This document shows, in pieces, positions 35,602 to 44,810 of a stretch of 64,000 nt of DNA. The position numbers and the translations under genes are program-made. The notes beneath the pieces are model-generated. The model did no database searches. It was not told the origin of the DNA and saw nothing but the letters and a program-made list of their open reading frames with translations. Position 1 is the stretch's first letter, and each line of letters opens with the position of its first letter. Location of the stretch: NCBI GenBank assembly GCA_913055685.1, contig CAJXKC010000001.1, positions 1,116,001-1,180,000 of the forward strand. The letters are read 5' to 3'. The DNA comes from an uncultured Flavobacteriales bacterium. GTDB lineage: Bacteria > Bacteroidota > Bacteroidia > Flavobacteriales > Schleiferiaceae.

Positions 35602-36276
35602 ATGGATTTCGGAAAAGAATTTATGTCCTACGCGGTAAAAGACCGCGGCTTGAGCTCCATGCATGTGGGCAAATATTTAGAATCTTCATTAACCCCTTAT
35701 ATCATCGAGGAGCGTCAGCTTAACGTGGCGCAAATGGATGTTTTCTCTCGCTTGATGATGGATCGCATCATCTTTCTGGGAACGGGAATCAATGACCAGG
35801 TAGCTAATATTGTACAGGCGCAGCTATTGTTCTTAGAGTCATCAGACTCTAGCAAAGACATTCAGATTTATCTTAATAGTCCGGGTGGATCGGTTTACGC
35901 AGGATTGGGTATTTACGATACAATGCAATTGGTTAAACCGGATGTAGCAACGATTTGTACTGGTATGGCTGCTTCAATGGGAGCAGTTCTTTTATGTGCT
36001 GGTGCTGATGGGAAGCGCTCGGCTTTAAAGCATAGTCGTGTAATGATTCACCAACCGATGAGCGGTGCTCAGGGTCAGGCTAGCGATATGGAAATTGCTG
36101 TACGTGAAGTGCTAAAAATGAAGAAGGAGCTTTACAATATTATTGCGAGTCACTCTAAACAACCTTTTGACAAGGTAGAAGCCGATTCTGATCGCGATTA
36201 TTGGATGTCTTCGGTAGAGGCTAAGGAGTACGGTATGATAGACGAAGTACTGGATAGCCAACGCGCGAAGGACTAA
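35602..36276 (+). CDS. clpP: ATP-dependent Clp protease proteolytic subunit
   Basis: 224 residues. The catalytic triad is visible: Ser125 in GMAASMGAVL, His150 in RVMIHQP and Asp199 in SDRDYWMS. The N-terminal part contains the MMDRIIFLGTGIND strand typical of ClpP. The tetradecameric protease works with ClpX or ClpA. It lies 85 bases after tig and upstream of clpX; a strong hairpin separates it from clpX, so the two are not simply one transcript. Confidence 0.97.
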   Translation: MDFGKEFMSYAVKDRGLSSMHVGKYLESSLTPYIIEERQLNVAQMDVFSRLMMDRIIFLGTGINDQVANIVQAQLLFLESSDSSKDIQIYLNSPGGSVYAGLGIYDTMQLVKPDVATICTGMAASMGAVLLCAGADGKRSALKHSRVMIHQPMSGAQGQASDMEIAVREVLKMKKELYNIIASHSKQPFDKVEADSDRDYWMSSVEAKEYGMIDEVLDSQRAKD

Positions 36277-36303
36277 ATACGTTAGTATTAAGAGTTTGGA
36301 AAT

Positions 36304-36337
36304 GGAATCCGTTCCGGATGCTCTGGAACGGATTCCT
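36304..36337 (+). terminator. Terminator between clpP and clpX
   Basis: A perfect 12-bp inverted repeat (GGAATCCGTTCC / GGAACGGATTCC, 9-base loop) followed by TTATTTTT. The following T-tract also contains the clpX -7 box. Confidence 0.8.
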
Positions 36338-36345
36338 TATTTTTG
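36338..36345 (+). promoter_or_regulatory. -7 box for clpX inside the terminator tail
   Basis: TATTTTTG matches TAnnTTTG, 15 bases before the clpX ATG and immediately after the clpP terminator stem, so the two elements overlap. Confidence 0.5.
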
Positions 36346-36360
36346 CATTTTAGATTTTGT

Positions 36361-37617
36361 ATGAGCTCAAAGAAAGAAAGTTTAAGTTGTTCGTTTTGTG
36401 GTCGCGAAAAGAAGGACACTAATGTCCTTATCGCGGGTATAAACGGACACATTTGTGATCATTGCATCCGCCAGGCTTATGGCATTGTGGTGGAAGAGAT
36501 GAACACCAAGGAGCATAAAGAACTGAGTCAGTCTTTACGTTTGGTAAAACCTAAAGAGATTAAAAAGTTCTTGGATGAGTATGTGATTGGGCAGGATGAG
36601 GCCAAGCGAATTCTTTCGGTAGCCGTGTACAATCACTATAAGCGTCTAAATGCGATTCAAAAGGCCGAGGTAAAAGAAGCTGAGGTTGAGATTGATAAAT
36701 CCAACATCATGTTAGTAGGGGAAACCGGAACCGGAAAGACCTTGCTAGCGCGCACTATTGCTAAGATGTTAAATGTTCCCTTCACCATTGTGGATGCCAC
36801 GGTTCTTACCGAAGCTGGTTATGTAGGGGAAGATGTTGAAAGCATTCTAACTCGATTACTGCAAGCGGCTAACTACGATCAAAAAGCGGCGGAACGCGGG
36901 ATTATCTTTATTGATGAGGTAGATAAAATTGCCCGTAAAAGCGATAACCCATCTATTACTCGCGACGTGAGTGGGGAAGGAGTTCAGCAGGCTTTATTAA
37001 AGCTTTTGGAAGGAACTAAGGTTAATGTTCCTCCCCAAGGTGGCCGTAAGCATCCAGATCAGAAGTTTATTGAAGTAGATACCCGCAATATCTTATTTAT
37101 TGCCGGCGGTGCTTTCGATGGTATTAGTCGCAATATCGCTAACCGTTTAAATACTAAAGCGGTAGGCTTCCATTCTTCGAAAGATCGTGAAAGCTTCGAT
37201 GAAATGAATATGCTGCAATATGTAGCCCCTCAAGACTTGAAGAGTTTCGGTTTGATTCCAGAACTAATCGGTCGTATCCCTGTAATTACACATTTAAATC
37301 CCCTTACCCGCGAGGTACTGAGGGAGATTCTTACCGAGCCTAAAAATGCTATTATTAAGCAGTATACGCAGTTGTTGAAAATGGACGGGGTAGAGCTCGA
37401 TTTTAGAGCGGAAGCGATTGAATACGTGGTAGACAAGGCTATGGAATTCAAATTGGGTGCCCGTGGCTTGCGTTCAATAATAGAGTCTATCCTAACCGAT
37501 GCGATGTTTGAGCTTCCTGGTGAGGTAGACGAAGGTTACACCTTGATAGTGGATGAGGACTATGCAGCCGAAAGAATCAACAAAATGTCAATGAAAGCCC
37601 TTAAGGCAGTTAGCTAG
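36361..37617 (+). CDS. clpX: Clp protease ATP-binding subunit ClpX
   Basis: 418 residues from ATG 36361; an upstream ATG at 36343 falls at the -7 box and adds no conserved residues. N-terminal zinc finger (CSFCGREKK ... HICDHC), then the AAA+ domain with Walker A GETGTGKT, Walker [11 protein letters not shown], and the pore and sensor regions ([15 protein letters not shown]). ClpX unfolds substrates and feeds them to ClpP. The 3' end overlaps the convergent folA gene by 8 bases. Confidence 0.97.
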   Translation: MSSKKESLSCSFCGREKKDTNVLIAGINGHICDHCIRQAYGIVVEEMNTKEHKELSQSLRLVKPKEIKKFLDEYVIGQDEAKRILSVAVYNHYKRLNAIQKAEVKEAEVEIDKSNIMLVGETGTGKTLLARTIAKMLNVPFTIVDATVLTEAGYVGEDVESILTRLLQAANYDQKAAERGIIFIDEVDKIARKSDNPSITRDVSGEGVQQALLKLLEGTKVNVPPQGGRKHPDQKFIEVDTRNILFIAGGAFDGISRNIANRLNTKAVGFHSSKDRESFDEMNMLQYVAPQDLKSFGLIPELIGRIPVITHLNPLTREVLREILTEPKNAIIKQYTQLLKMDGVELDFRAEAIEYVVDKAMEFKLGARGLRSIIESILTDAMFELPGEVDEGYTLIVDEDYAAERINKMSMKALKAVS

Positions 37618-38104
37618 TGGCAATTTTTTTATAAGTCAAAAACTCATAGGGGTGGGCGTGTTTATCGTCCGCCTCTTTTTTTTCGCCCCGGGCTAGTTTC
37701 CAAATCGAAGTGTCGAATTCAGGGAAATAAGTATCGCCTTCATATTCGGCATCGATTAAGGTTAACTCAATGGTATTGGCGTGGGACAAGCTCTGCTTGT
37801 AGATTTCCGCTCCGCCTACTATAAAAGGTTGGTCATCATCCACAACCATGGCAATTGCTTCTTCCAGACTTTGGGCTACCTTACAACCTTCGGCCTGATA
37901 ATCTTCTTGTCGAGAAATGACAATATTCACTCTATTTGGCAAGGGTCGGCCTACACTTTCGAAAGTCTTACGACCCATAATTACGTGATGCCCAGAGGTA
38001 AGCCGTTTGAAATGCTTTAAATCCTCCGGAAAGTGCCAAATTAAGTCATTGTCTTTGCCAATCACTCTATTTTTTGCCATTGCGGCAATAAGGGTCAGGT
38101 TCAT
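37610..38104 (-). CDS. folA: Dihydrofolate reductase
   Basis: 164 residues, normal for DHFR. Conserved blocks: [20 protein letters not shown] (substrate loop), the active-site acid in [18 protein letters not shown] (NADPH site), and [13 protein letters not shown]. It reduces dihydrofolate, which is made by ThyA in the same minus-strand cluster. The small secreted TonB-C gene separates folA from thyA (gaps of 9 and 10 bases), pointing to one operon thyA-tonB_C-folA. Confidence 0.96.
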   Translation of the reverse strand: MNLTLIAAMAKNRVIGKDNDLIWHFPEDLKHFKRLTSGHHVIMGRKTFESVGRPLPNRVNIVISRQEDYQAEGCKVAQSLEEAIAMVVDDDQPFIVGGAEIYKQSLSHANTIELTLIDAEYEGDTYFPEFDTSIWKLARGEKKEADDKHAHPYEFLTYKKIATS

Positions 38105-38113
38105 CTTAAAAAT

Positions 38114-38578
38114 TTATTGTAAACGAGCGTTTATCGGTAAGACATAAGAAATGCGAACCGGTTTCCCTTTATGATAGGCTGGTTGGTCAATCGGGATACT
38201 TTTAACCACTCGTACCGCTTCTGCATCCAGGGTTTCGCTAACTCCTCTAAGAATCTCAACGGTACTAATGGTGGCATCCTTTTCAACGATAAAGCTCACA
38301 AATATTCTTCCTCCCACACCGGCTTTGCGATCCTCTTTAGGAAACTTAAAGTTTTTAGCCACATGATTTAAAATACTCACTTGTAAGCATTTTCTCAATG
38401 CGCTATTAGCTTGTTCTGCATCACAATTTGGTGCCACCGGAACTCTTTCAACCTCGGCAAAGCTTATGGCTTTCTTAGCTTCTTCCTGATCAAGGATTTC
38501 GCTCTGGGCTTGAAGTTCTAGGCTAGTGAAAATAAAAAGGAGGGCGAAGAGTCGATATAGTGCTTTAGATGCAATCAT
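38114..38578 (-). CDS. Small secreted TonB C-terminal-domain protein
   Basis: 154 residues. A cleavable-looking signal peptide (~1-24, ending LELQAQ) replaces the membrane anchor and Pro-rich spacer of true TonB. The remainder is a TonB-C-like domain (~50-154) with VPVAPNCD, GRIFVSFIVEKDATISTVEI, EAVRVVKSIP and PVRISYVLPI, closely parallel to the larger TonB at 20429-21193. A soluble periplasmic TonB-C protein cannot itself couple to ExbBD. It sits between thyA and folA, with which it has no obvious functional link. Confidence 0.85.
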   Translation of the reverse strand: MIASKALYRLFALLFIFTSLELQAQSEILDQEEAKKAISFAEVERVPVAPNCDAEQANSALRKCLQVSILNHVAKNFKFPKEDRKAGVGGRIFVSFIVEKDATISTVEILRGVSETLDAEAVRVVKSIPIDQPAYHKGKPVRISYVLPINARLQ

Positions 38579-38588
38579 GGTTTTTCTT

Positions 38589-39494
38589 TTAAACCGCTAC
38601 TTGAGCCCGAATGGCCGGATGCGGATCATAATTTATTAATTCAAAATCTTCGTATTTGAAATCGAAGAGATTTTTAATATCCGGATTAATACGCATTTGT
38701 GGAAGAGGCCGCAATTCTCTGCTTAATTGTTCGCGGCTCTGATCGAGGTGGTTTTCGTAGAGGTGGGCGTCACCAAAAGTGTGTACGAAGTCCCCTAATT
38801 CCAAACCGCTTACCTGGGCGATCATAATGGTAAATAAAGCGTAGGAAGCAATGTTAAAGGGCACGCCTAAAAAGACATCAGCGCTGCGTTGGTACAACTG
38901 ACAACTTAATTTATTGTCGGCCACGTAAAATTGAAACAAGGTATGACAAGGAGGTAAGCCCGATTTTGCCATAACCGGAATGTCTTTAGGGTTCCAAGCC
39001 GAAACGATGTGGCGGCGACTATCCGGCTTGTTCTTTAAGTCCTCTAGCAAACCTTTAATTTGATCTACTCCCTCGAAGCTGCGCCATTGGTGACCGTATA
39101 CTGGTCCCAGTTCGCCCCACTGCTTTGCGAATTCCTCGCTTTCAATAATTTGATTTTTGAAGTTTTGCAGTTCTGCTTTCCAGGCTTCAGAGTATTTAGG
39201 CAGCTTATCGGCTAAACCATTTTGTACTAGATAGTTTTGGAATGGCCATTCATTCCAGATATTAACTCCATTCTTCACCAAATAGCGAATATTGGTGTCG
39301 CCAGCAATGAACCACAACAATTCATGAATGATTGATTTAAGGTGTACCTTTTTGGTAGTTACTAAAGGGAATCCTTCTTGAAGATTAAAGCGCATTTGAT
39401 AGCCGAATACAGATAAGGTATTTATGCCGGTTCGGTTTTCTTTCATCACCCCATTGGCGAGGATGTGCTTCATTAAATCGTGGTACTGCTGCAT
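38589..39494 (-). CDS. thyA: Thymidylate synthase (ThyA type)
   Basis: 301 residues. Catalytic Cys183 in [12 protein letters not shown], the dUMP-binding [10 protein letters not shown] and [20 protein letters not shown] stretches, and GDAHLYENH are all present; the N-terminus has [17 protein letters not shown]. It methylates dUMP to dTMP with 5,10-methylene-THF, giving dihydrofolate for FolA. It is the first gene of the minus-strand cluster. It carries the extra mid-domain segment (~85-125) found in the longer ThyA class. Confidence 0.97.
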   Translation of the reverse strand: MQQYHDLMKHILANGVMKENRTGINTLSVFGYQMRFNLQEGFPLVTTKKVHLKSIIHELLWFIAGDTNIRYLVKNGVNIWNEWPFQNYLVQNGLADKLPKYSEAWKAELQNFKNQIIESEEFAKQWGELGPVYGHQWRSFEGVDQIKGLLEDLKNKPDSRRHIVSAWNPKDIPVMAKSGLPPCHTLFQFYVADNKLSCQLYQRSADVFLGVPFNIASYALFTIMIAQVSGLELGDFVHTFGDAHLYENHLDQSREQLSRELRPLPQMRINPDIKNLFDFKYEDFELINYDPHPAIRAQVAV

Positions 39495-39636
39495 GGCTTT
39501 CCTTTGAGGTAAAAATAAGTTTTGATGGGTAAATTAGCATAGCGGTTGTGTACTAATTGCCCGGCTTGTTAATTTCTTTTAGCAGACTTAGGGTATTTGG
39601 ATTTTATTAATCAATTTTAAAGGCAAATATTGAAGA

Positions 39637-41442
39637 ATGTCTGGCATCCATAATAATATTCTAGTTGAGTGCTCTTGGGAAGTGTGCAATCAAATTGGTG
39701 GGATTTACACGGTTTTACGATCTAAGGTTCCGGCTATGATTGAAAAATGGGGTGATAATTATTGTTTATTAGGCCCTCTTTCTGATCCCAATATTGATGC
39801 GGAGTTGGAGGATATTAATGATTTAAGTGATCCTATTGCCAGGGCGGTTCAGAAATTACGAGACGAGGGTATGGAGATTCGTTATGCTCGTTGGCTAGTA
39901 ACAGGTCGCCCTAAGGTGGTTTTGATCCGACCAGATCATTTCTTTAATCAATTACCGGAAATACAAGAGTATTATAAATCTACTTTTGGTCTAAGTCAAG
40001 ATCACCACAATAAGCTTTTTAATGAAATGTTGGTTTGGGCGCGGGCCAATGTCAAGTTCTTACTAGCCTTAGAAAAGCAGGTGGGAGAGGAGAAGCTTAT
40101 TCTTCATTTTCATGAATGGATGGCCGCAGCGCCAATTTTAGACTTATCGGAACAAAAGCCAAAAATAGCTACCACCTTCACGACCCATGCAACAATACTG
40201 GGCCGCTATTTAGCGGGTTCTTACCCTTCTTTTTATTCAGAATTACCCAATTTCGATTGGCGGAAAGAGGCGCGGAATTTTGGGATTTTACCCCTGGCGG
40301 AACTAGAACGATTAGCGGCTAATAAGGCCAAAAGCTTTACTACGGTTAGTGAGGTAACGGCGGTGGAGTGCGTCCATTTATTGGGTAAGTCTCCCGACGA
40401 GGTAACCCCTAATGGCTTAAACATAAAGCGTTTTGTAGCGATGCATGAAGTGCAGAACTTGCATCAGCAATTTAAAGAACGCCTTCATGACTTTACAATC
40501 GGTCACTTCTTTCCCAGTTATAGTTTTGATCTCGATAACACCTTGTATTTTTTCACCTCTGGGCGCTATGAGTTTAGCAATAAGGGCTATGATATAAGTT
40601 TAAGAGCGCTTAATCTCTTAAATGAGCGCATGAAGAAGGAAGGCATTGAGACTACTGTGGTCATGTTCTTTATTACCAATCGTGAAACTTGGTCGATAAA
40701 TCCCAAAGTATTGCAGTCAAACGGAGTATTACAGGAAATCCGCAAAAGCGTAAAAGCCATCCAAAGTCAGATTGGTAATCGCTTATTTCAGGCGGCGGTT
40801 AGCTCCGAAAAAGATCATCGTCTACCGGAGACTTCAGGAATGGTAGATGATTATTGGAAGTTGCGCTACCGGCGTACCATTCAATCTTGGAAATCGGAGG
40901 AATGGCCTTATATCACTACCCATAATTTAAAAGACGATGAAGGCGATCAGATCCTGAATGAAATGCGGGGTTTAAAGATGTTTAATAGTCCGCTTGATAA
41001 GGTGAAACTGGTGTATCACCCTGAGTTTATTAAAAGTACCAATCCACTGTTTGGTGTGGATTACAACGATTTTGTACGTGGTTGTCACTTGGGAATTTTC
41101 CCCAGTTATTATGAGCCTTGGGGCTATACTCCTTTAGAGTGCATCGCTCGAGGGGTAGCTACGGTAACTTCCGACCTTTCGGGCTTTGGTAAATACGTGC
41201 AAGGGATGGAAGAAGCCAAGGAGGACCAGGGAATATTTGTACTGCGTCGTGAAAATAGAAAAGAAGAGGATGCGGTGAATGATCTGGCTGCTTACCTCTA
41301 TCACTTTGTTAAACACAATCGACGTTATCGCATCATCCAGCGAAGTAAAGCTGAAGATTTTTCCGAGCACTTTGATTGGAAAAACTTAATTCATCATTAC
41401 GAAAAGGCCTACCTCAAGGCGGTAGGAAAGAAGAAGGCTTAG
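39637..41442 (+). CDS. Glycogen synthase, GT3 (eukaryote-like) type
   Basis: 601 residues. The N-terminal ECSWEVCNQIGGIYTVLRSK loop and the HFHEW and TTFTTHATILGRYLAG motifs are those of GT3 glycogen synthases, as in yeast and animals, not bacterial GT5 GlgA. The C-terminal domain has FFTSGRYEFSNKGYDI and the catalytic-site IFPSYYEPWGYTPLECIA. GT3 enzymes use UDP-glucose to extend alpha-1,4-glucan. No other glycogen gene is adjacent. It overlaps the convergent CNT transporter gene by 4 bases. Confidence 0.92.
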   Translation: MSGIHNNILVECSWEVCNQIGGIYTVLRSKVPAMIEKWGDNYCLLGPLSDPNIDAELEDINDLSDPIARAVQKLRDEGMEIRYARWLVTGRPKVVLIRPDHFFNQLPEIQEYYKSTFGLSQDHHNKLFNEMLVWARANVKFLLALEKQVGEEKLILHFHEWMAAAPILDLSEQKPKIATTFTTHATILGRYLAGSYPSFYSELPNFDWRKEARNFGILPLAELERLAANKAKSFTTVSEVTAVECVHLLGKSPDEVTPNGLNIKRFVAMHEVQNLHQQFKERLHDFTIGHFFPSYSFDLDNTLYFFTSGRYEFSNKGYDISLRALNLLNERMKKEGIETTVVMFFITNRETWSINPKVLQSNGVLQEIRKSVKAIQSQIGNRLFQAAVSSEKDHRLPETSGMVDDYWKLRYRRTIQSWKSEEWPYITTHNLKDDEGDQILNEMRGLKMFNSPLDKVKLVYHPEFIKSTNPLFGVDYNDFVRGCHLGIFPSYYEPWGYTPLECIARGVATVTSDLSGFGKYVQGMEEAKEDQGIFVLRRENRKEEDAVNDLAAYLYHFVKHNRRYRIIQRSKAEDFSEHFDWKNLIHHYEKAYLKAVGKKKA

Positions 41443-43166
41443 ATTAGCATTCCAACAATAACGGCCGTAAATAAACTAGCCATGGTTCCTGCTATCAGAG
41501 CTTTAAAGCCTAGGCGGGATAAATCGCCACGCCGCGATGGGGCTAGGGAACCAATACCTCCGATTTGGATACCAATACTGGCAAAGTTCGAGAAGCCACA
41601 TAAAATGTAGGTGGCAATGATAATTGACTTTTCAGAGCTAAATTTTCCGGCCGCCATCAGGTCACCTAAAGAAACATAGGCGACAAATTCGTTTAAGATG
41701 GTCTTCTCGCCAAGAAGCTGACCTACCAAGAAAATATCCTCATTGGCTACACCCATTAGCCAGGTAATCGGAGCGAGAATATAGCCCAAGATAAACTCCA
41801 TGGAAAAGCCATCGTACTGACCATTGGTGAATGATAGAACCCAATCATTTAAGCCGCTCAAATCACCGATAAAATCTTTAAGAAATGCGTTTACCATGGC
41901 TACTAGGGCAATGAAAACTAATAGCATGGCCCCTACATTAACCGCTAATTTTAATCCATCGGTGGTGCCATTGGTAATGGCTTCAAGGGCATTGTCGCCT
42001 ATTTTCTGTTTGCCAAGGTGCATTTCATTATTAACCTCCTTGGTTTCTGGTAAAAGAATTTTTGCGGCCACTACAGCTGCCGGAGCGCTCATTACCGATG
42101 CGGCTAAAAGGTGCTTAGCAAAGAAAGTTTGTTGTACCACATCGTCACCACCTAAAAAGCCGATATATGCCGCTAAAACACCCCCAGCAATGGTAGCCAT
42201 GCCACCACTCATTATGCAGAGCAATTCGCTGCGAGTCATTTTATTGATGTAGGGTTTAACTAGTAAAGGGGACTCAGTCTGACCTAAAAATATATTTCCG
42301 GCCGCGGATAACGCTTCCGCTCCACTCAGTTTCATGGTGCGTTTCATGATCCAGGCAAAAGCATAGACAATCTTTTGCATTACCCCGTAGTAGAATAATA
42401 GACTAGTTAGGGCAGAGAAGAAAATAACCGTAGGTAATACTTTAAAAGCAAAGATGTAACCGAGACTGCTGGTCTCATTGATTAACTCACCAAAAAGGAA
42501 TTTTGCTCCAACGTCGGTGAAACTTAGCAGGATTACAAACTTTTTAGAAAGCCAATCGAAGCCGTCGCGAATGAAGTTGACCTTCAAGATGGCTAAAGCG
42601 AAAATTATCTGAATGAGCAAACCCTTAATAACCAAGGGCCAGTTAACCGATTTTCGCTTTGAGGACATGGCGAAGCTTAAGCCGATAAGCACTAATAGAC
42701 CCAAAAAGCCCCTTAGTAAAGTTTTTAGGTCGAAATTATTCTGACTAAAGTCGTAATCAAGGGGTAAGCCTTGAAGATTGTTGCTCGAAGTTGCGGTGCT
42801 TGGCATTTCGGGCTGACTTCTAACAAATCGATAATGCACCTCATTCTCAACAATATCTAAAACGCTATCGTTTAGGGTGGTGATTTGATATATTCTAATG
42901 GTGTCGGCAGGCGCTTGGTAATTGAAGAGAAGCATTGCACCCTTGCTATCTTCAGTAATTTGATAGTTACCCCAAGCTTTTAAATCTTTAGCTTCAAGCT
43001 GATAATAGAAACTATCATTGTCGAAGATGCGAAGGCTGTCATTATCCGTAATGCTAAATAAGGATTGACCAGATTTGCTAATTGACTGAAATTGCCATTC
43101 ACCGCTAATTTGCGCCCAAAGCGGGAACTGCATCAACAGGCTAAGAAGGACTAAGATTTGGCGCAT
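41439..43166 (-). CDS. Concentrative nucleoside transporter with N-terminal periplasmic domain
   Basis: 575 residues. The C-terminal ~430 are a CNT/NupC-type transporter: FWIMKR-like entry, the conserved GNIFLGQTESPLLVKPYI, MSGGMATIAGGVLAAYIGFL, a VMSAPAAVVAAK helix and CGFSNFASIGIQIGGIGSLA. CNT proteins import nucleosides with Na+ or H+. The first ~125 residues are unusual: a signal peptide (~1-19) and a small beta-rich, lipocalin-like domain (ISGEWQFQSISKSGQSLF ... NEVHYRFV), presumably periplasmic. The neighbours do not explain this domain. Confidence 0.9.
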   Translation of the reverse strand: MRQILVLLSLLMQFPLWAQISGEWQFQSISKSGQSLFSITDNDSLRIFDNDSFYYQLEAKDLKAWGNYQITEDSKGAMLLFNYQAPADTIRIYQITTLNDSVLDIVENEVHYRFVRSQPEMPSTATSSNNLQGLPLDYDFSQNNFDLKTLLRGFLGLLVLIGLSFAMSSKRKSVNWPLVIKGLLIQIIFALAILKVNFIRDGFDWLSKKFVILLSFTDVGAKFLFGELINETSSLGYIFAFKVLPTVIFFSALTSLLFYYGVMQKIVYAFAWIMKRTMKLSGAEALSAAGNIFLGQTESPLLVKPYINKMTRSELLCIMSGGMATIAGGVLAAYIGFLGGDDVVQQTFFAKHLLAASVMSAPAAVVAAKILLPETKEVNNEMHLGKQKIGDNALEAITNGTTDGLKLAVNVGAMLLVFIALVAMVNAFLKDFIGDLSGLNDWVLSFTNGQYDGFSMEFILGYILAPITWLMGVANEDIFLVGQLLGEKTILNEFVAYVSLGDLMAAGKFSSEKSIIIATYILCGFSNFASIGIQIGGIGSLAPSRRGDLSRLGFKALIAGTMASLFTAVIVGMLI

Positions 43167-43205
43167 ACTAGAATTCTTGGGACGAATTTATAAATCCAAG
43201 CGGAT

Positions 43206-43823
43206 TTATTGATCTCCTTGTTCCCGTTTATCAATTTCGTCCCTTAATCGAGCGGCTTTTTCGTAATCTTCATTGCGCACCGCTTCATCGAGTTGTTTCT
43301 TTAAACTCTCCAAACTTTGGGTCGCCATAAGACCGGCAGATTTACTGCTATCCAAACTCTTCGCTTGGCTTTTTTCGGGCTCTTTTGTGCTGGTAGCATC
43401 GCTGCCCCCTTCTTGCAAAATGATCCCCGCTTTATCTAAAATTTCACCGTAGGTATAAATAGGAGTTTTAAAGCGAATAGCTAAGGCAACAGCGTCGGAA
43501 GTGCGCGCATCTAAACTGTGCTCTTCTCCATTTCGATCACAAACCAAGATGGAGTAAAAAACTCCATCTTGTAATTTGTGAATTAAAATTTCCTTGATTT
43601 TGATCTGATACTGATCGGCAAAGTTTTTAAATAGGTCATGGGTAAGAGGGCGCGGAGGATTAACATCCTTCTCTAAAGCAATAGCAATACTTTGGGCTTC
43701 AAAGCCACCAATAATGATGGGAAGCCGACGTTCACCATTTTCTTCTCCCAAAACCAAAGCATAAGCACCGCTTTGCGTTTGACTATAAGAGAGGCCCTTT
43801 ACAAATAACCTAATGCGATCCAT
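43206..43823 (-). CDS. Bifunctional nuclease (DUF151) family protein with UVR motif
   Basis: 205 residues. The N-terminal ~135 are a BFN/DUF151 domain: YALVLGEENGERRLPIIIGG, SIAIALEK, RPLTHDLF and SLDARTSDAVALAIRFKTPI. A low-complexity linker rich in Ser/Lys/Glu leads to a C-terminal UVR motif (LKKQLDEAVRNEDYEKAARL split before RDEI), the helical hairpin shared with UvrB/UvrC. BFN proteins in plants and archaea have been reported as nucleases; the bacterial role is unclear. The gene follows etfA by 5 bases and is probably cotranscribed with etfBA. Confidence 0.92.
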   Translation of the reverse strand: MDRIRLFVKGLSYSQTQSGAYALVLGEENGERRLPIIIGGFEAQSIAIALEKDVNPPRPLTHDLFKNFADQYQIKIKEILIHKLQDGVFYSILVCDRNGEEHSLDARTSDAVALAIRFKTPIYTYGEILDKAGIILQEGGSDATSTKEPEKSQAKSLDSSKSAGLMATQSLESLKKQLDEAVRNEDYEKAARLRDEIDKREQGDQ

Positions 43824-43828
43824 TTAGC

Positions 43829-44794
43829 TTAGTTGGATGCCTTAAACTTTTTGATCTCTTCGGTAAGTTTGGGTACTACCTCAAAGGCATCGCCCACGAT
43901 TCCGTAATCCGCCGCTTTAAAGAAAGGAGCTTCAGGATCCTTATTAATAGCCACAATTGTTTTTGAGGCACTTACTCCCGCTAAATGCTGAATTGCACCA
44001 GAAATGCCAATCGCCACGTATAAATTAGGCTTAATGGCAATGCCAGTTTGACCAACGTGTTCGCTATGTGGACGCCATCCCATATCGGAAACAGGCTTGC
44101 TACAAGCAGTGCCGGCATCGAGTACTTCGGCTAATTCTTCAATCATACCCCAGTTTTCGGGGCCTTTGAGTCCGCGGCCTGCGCTTACTACTCTTTCAGC
44201 TTCTGGTAATGGAATTTTTCCCTTAACTCGGTCAACGGATTGCACTTGTACACGAGTGGCATCACCACCAGAAGCGCTTGCGCTTTCCACGCTTGCTTCG
44301 CCACTTCCTTCAATTACAGGAATCGAATTGGGAACAAATAAAACTACTCGTTTTGCGGCGTCGGTACTTAATAGGTTAAATCCTTTTCCTGAGAATACTC
44401 CACGCTTTACGGTAAAGGGACTGGTGCTTTCTGGAAGGGAAACCACATTGCTTAGCAGAGCAGAGTCACTTGCAATAGCTAATGCTGATGCCAGGGCTTT
44501 ACCATTAAAAGTTGCACTAATAACAATGGTTTCTGCTCCATTAGCCGCTGCAATCTCTGCAATGGCATTGCCATAGGCATTGGCATCAAAGCTTTCAAAG
44601 CCGCTGTTTAGGTGCAATACTTTATTGATGCCATATTTTCCTGCTTCCGCAGCACTATCCTCTAGATTACCAATGCATAAGCCAATGGCTTCGCTGCCGA
44701 GTGCTTCCGCAGTTTTTGAGGCGTAAAGAGCGGCTTCCCAAGTGTTTTTCTTGAATTTACCTTCCCAAGATTCTAAATATACTAATACAGACAT
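43829..44794 (-). CDS. etfA: Electron transfer flavoprotein alpha subunit
   Basis: 321 residues. The FAD-binding C-terminal domain is clear: VVSAGRGLKGPENW, PVSDMGWRPHSEHVGQTG, LYVAIGISGAIQHLAGV and VAINKDPEAPFFKAADYGIV. With EtfB it passes electrons from acyl-CoA dehydrogenases to the quinone pool through ETF:quinone oxidoreductase. It is the second gene of a minus-strand operon (etfB-etfA-BFN), 16 bases downstream of etfB. Confidence 0.97.
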   Translation of the reverse strand: MSVLVYLESWEGKFKKNTWEAALYASKTAEALGSEAIGLCIGNLEDSAAEAGKYGINKVLHLNSGFESFDANAYGNAIAEIAAANGAETIVISATFNGKALASALAIASDSALLSNVVSLPESTSPFTVKRGVFSGKGFNLLSTDAAKRVVLFVPNSIPVIEGSGEASVESASASGGDATRVQVQSVDRVKGKIPLPEAERVVSAGRGLKGPENWGMIEELAEVLDAGTACSKPVSDMGWRPHSEHVGQTGIAIKPNLYVAIGISGAIQHLAGVSASKTIVAINKDPEAPFFKAADYGIVGDAFEVVPKLTEEIKKFKASN

Positions 44795-44810
44795 GTTTCA
44801 ATTTTTTGAA

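Noticed and set aside
36343-36360. Upstream ATG for clpX
   Set aside because: It lies within the predicted -7 element and the added residues precede the conserved zinc finger.
35602-37617. Defence or phage-related role for the clpP/clpX, ruvC, mutS or DUF2797 genes
   Set aside because: They are housekeeping genes in normal context; no toxin, restriction, integrase or phage gene is present.
41824-42252. Plus-strand open frame inside the CNT gene
   Set aside because: Shadow of a membrane-protein gene; Ser/Thr/Ala/Pro-rich reading typical of an antisense frame.
44097-44576. Plus-strand open frame inside etfA
   Set aside because: Antisense shadow of a strongly conserved gene, with no independent evidence.
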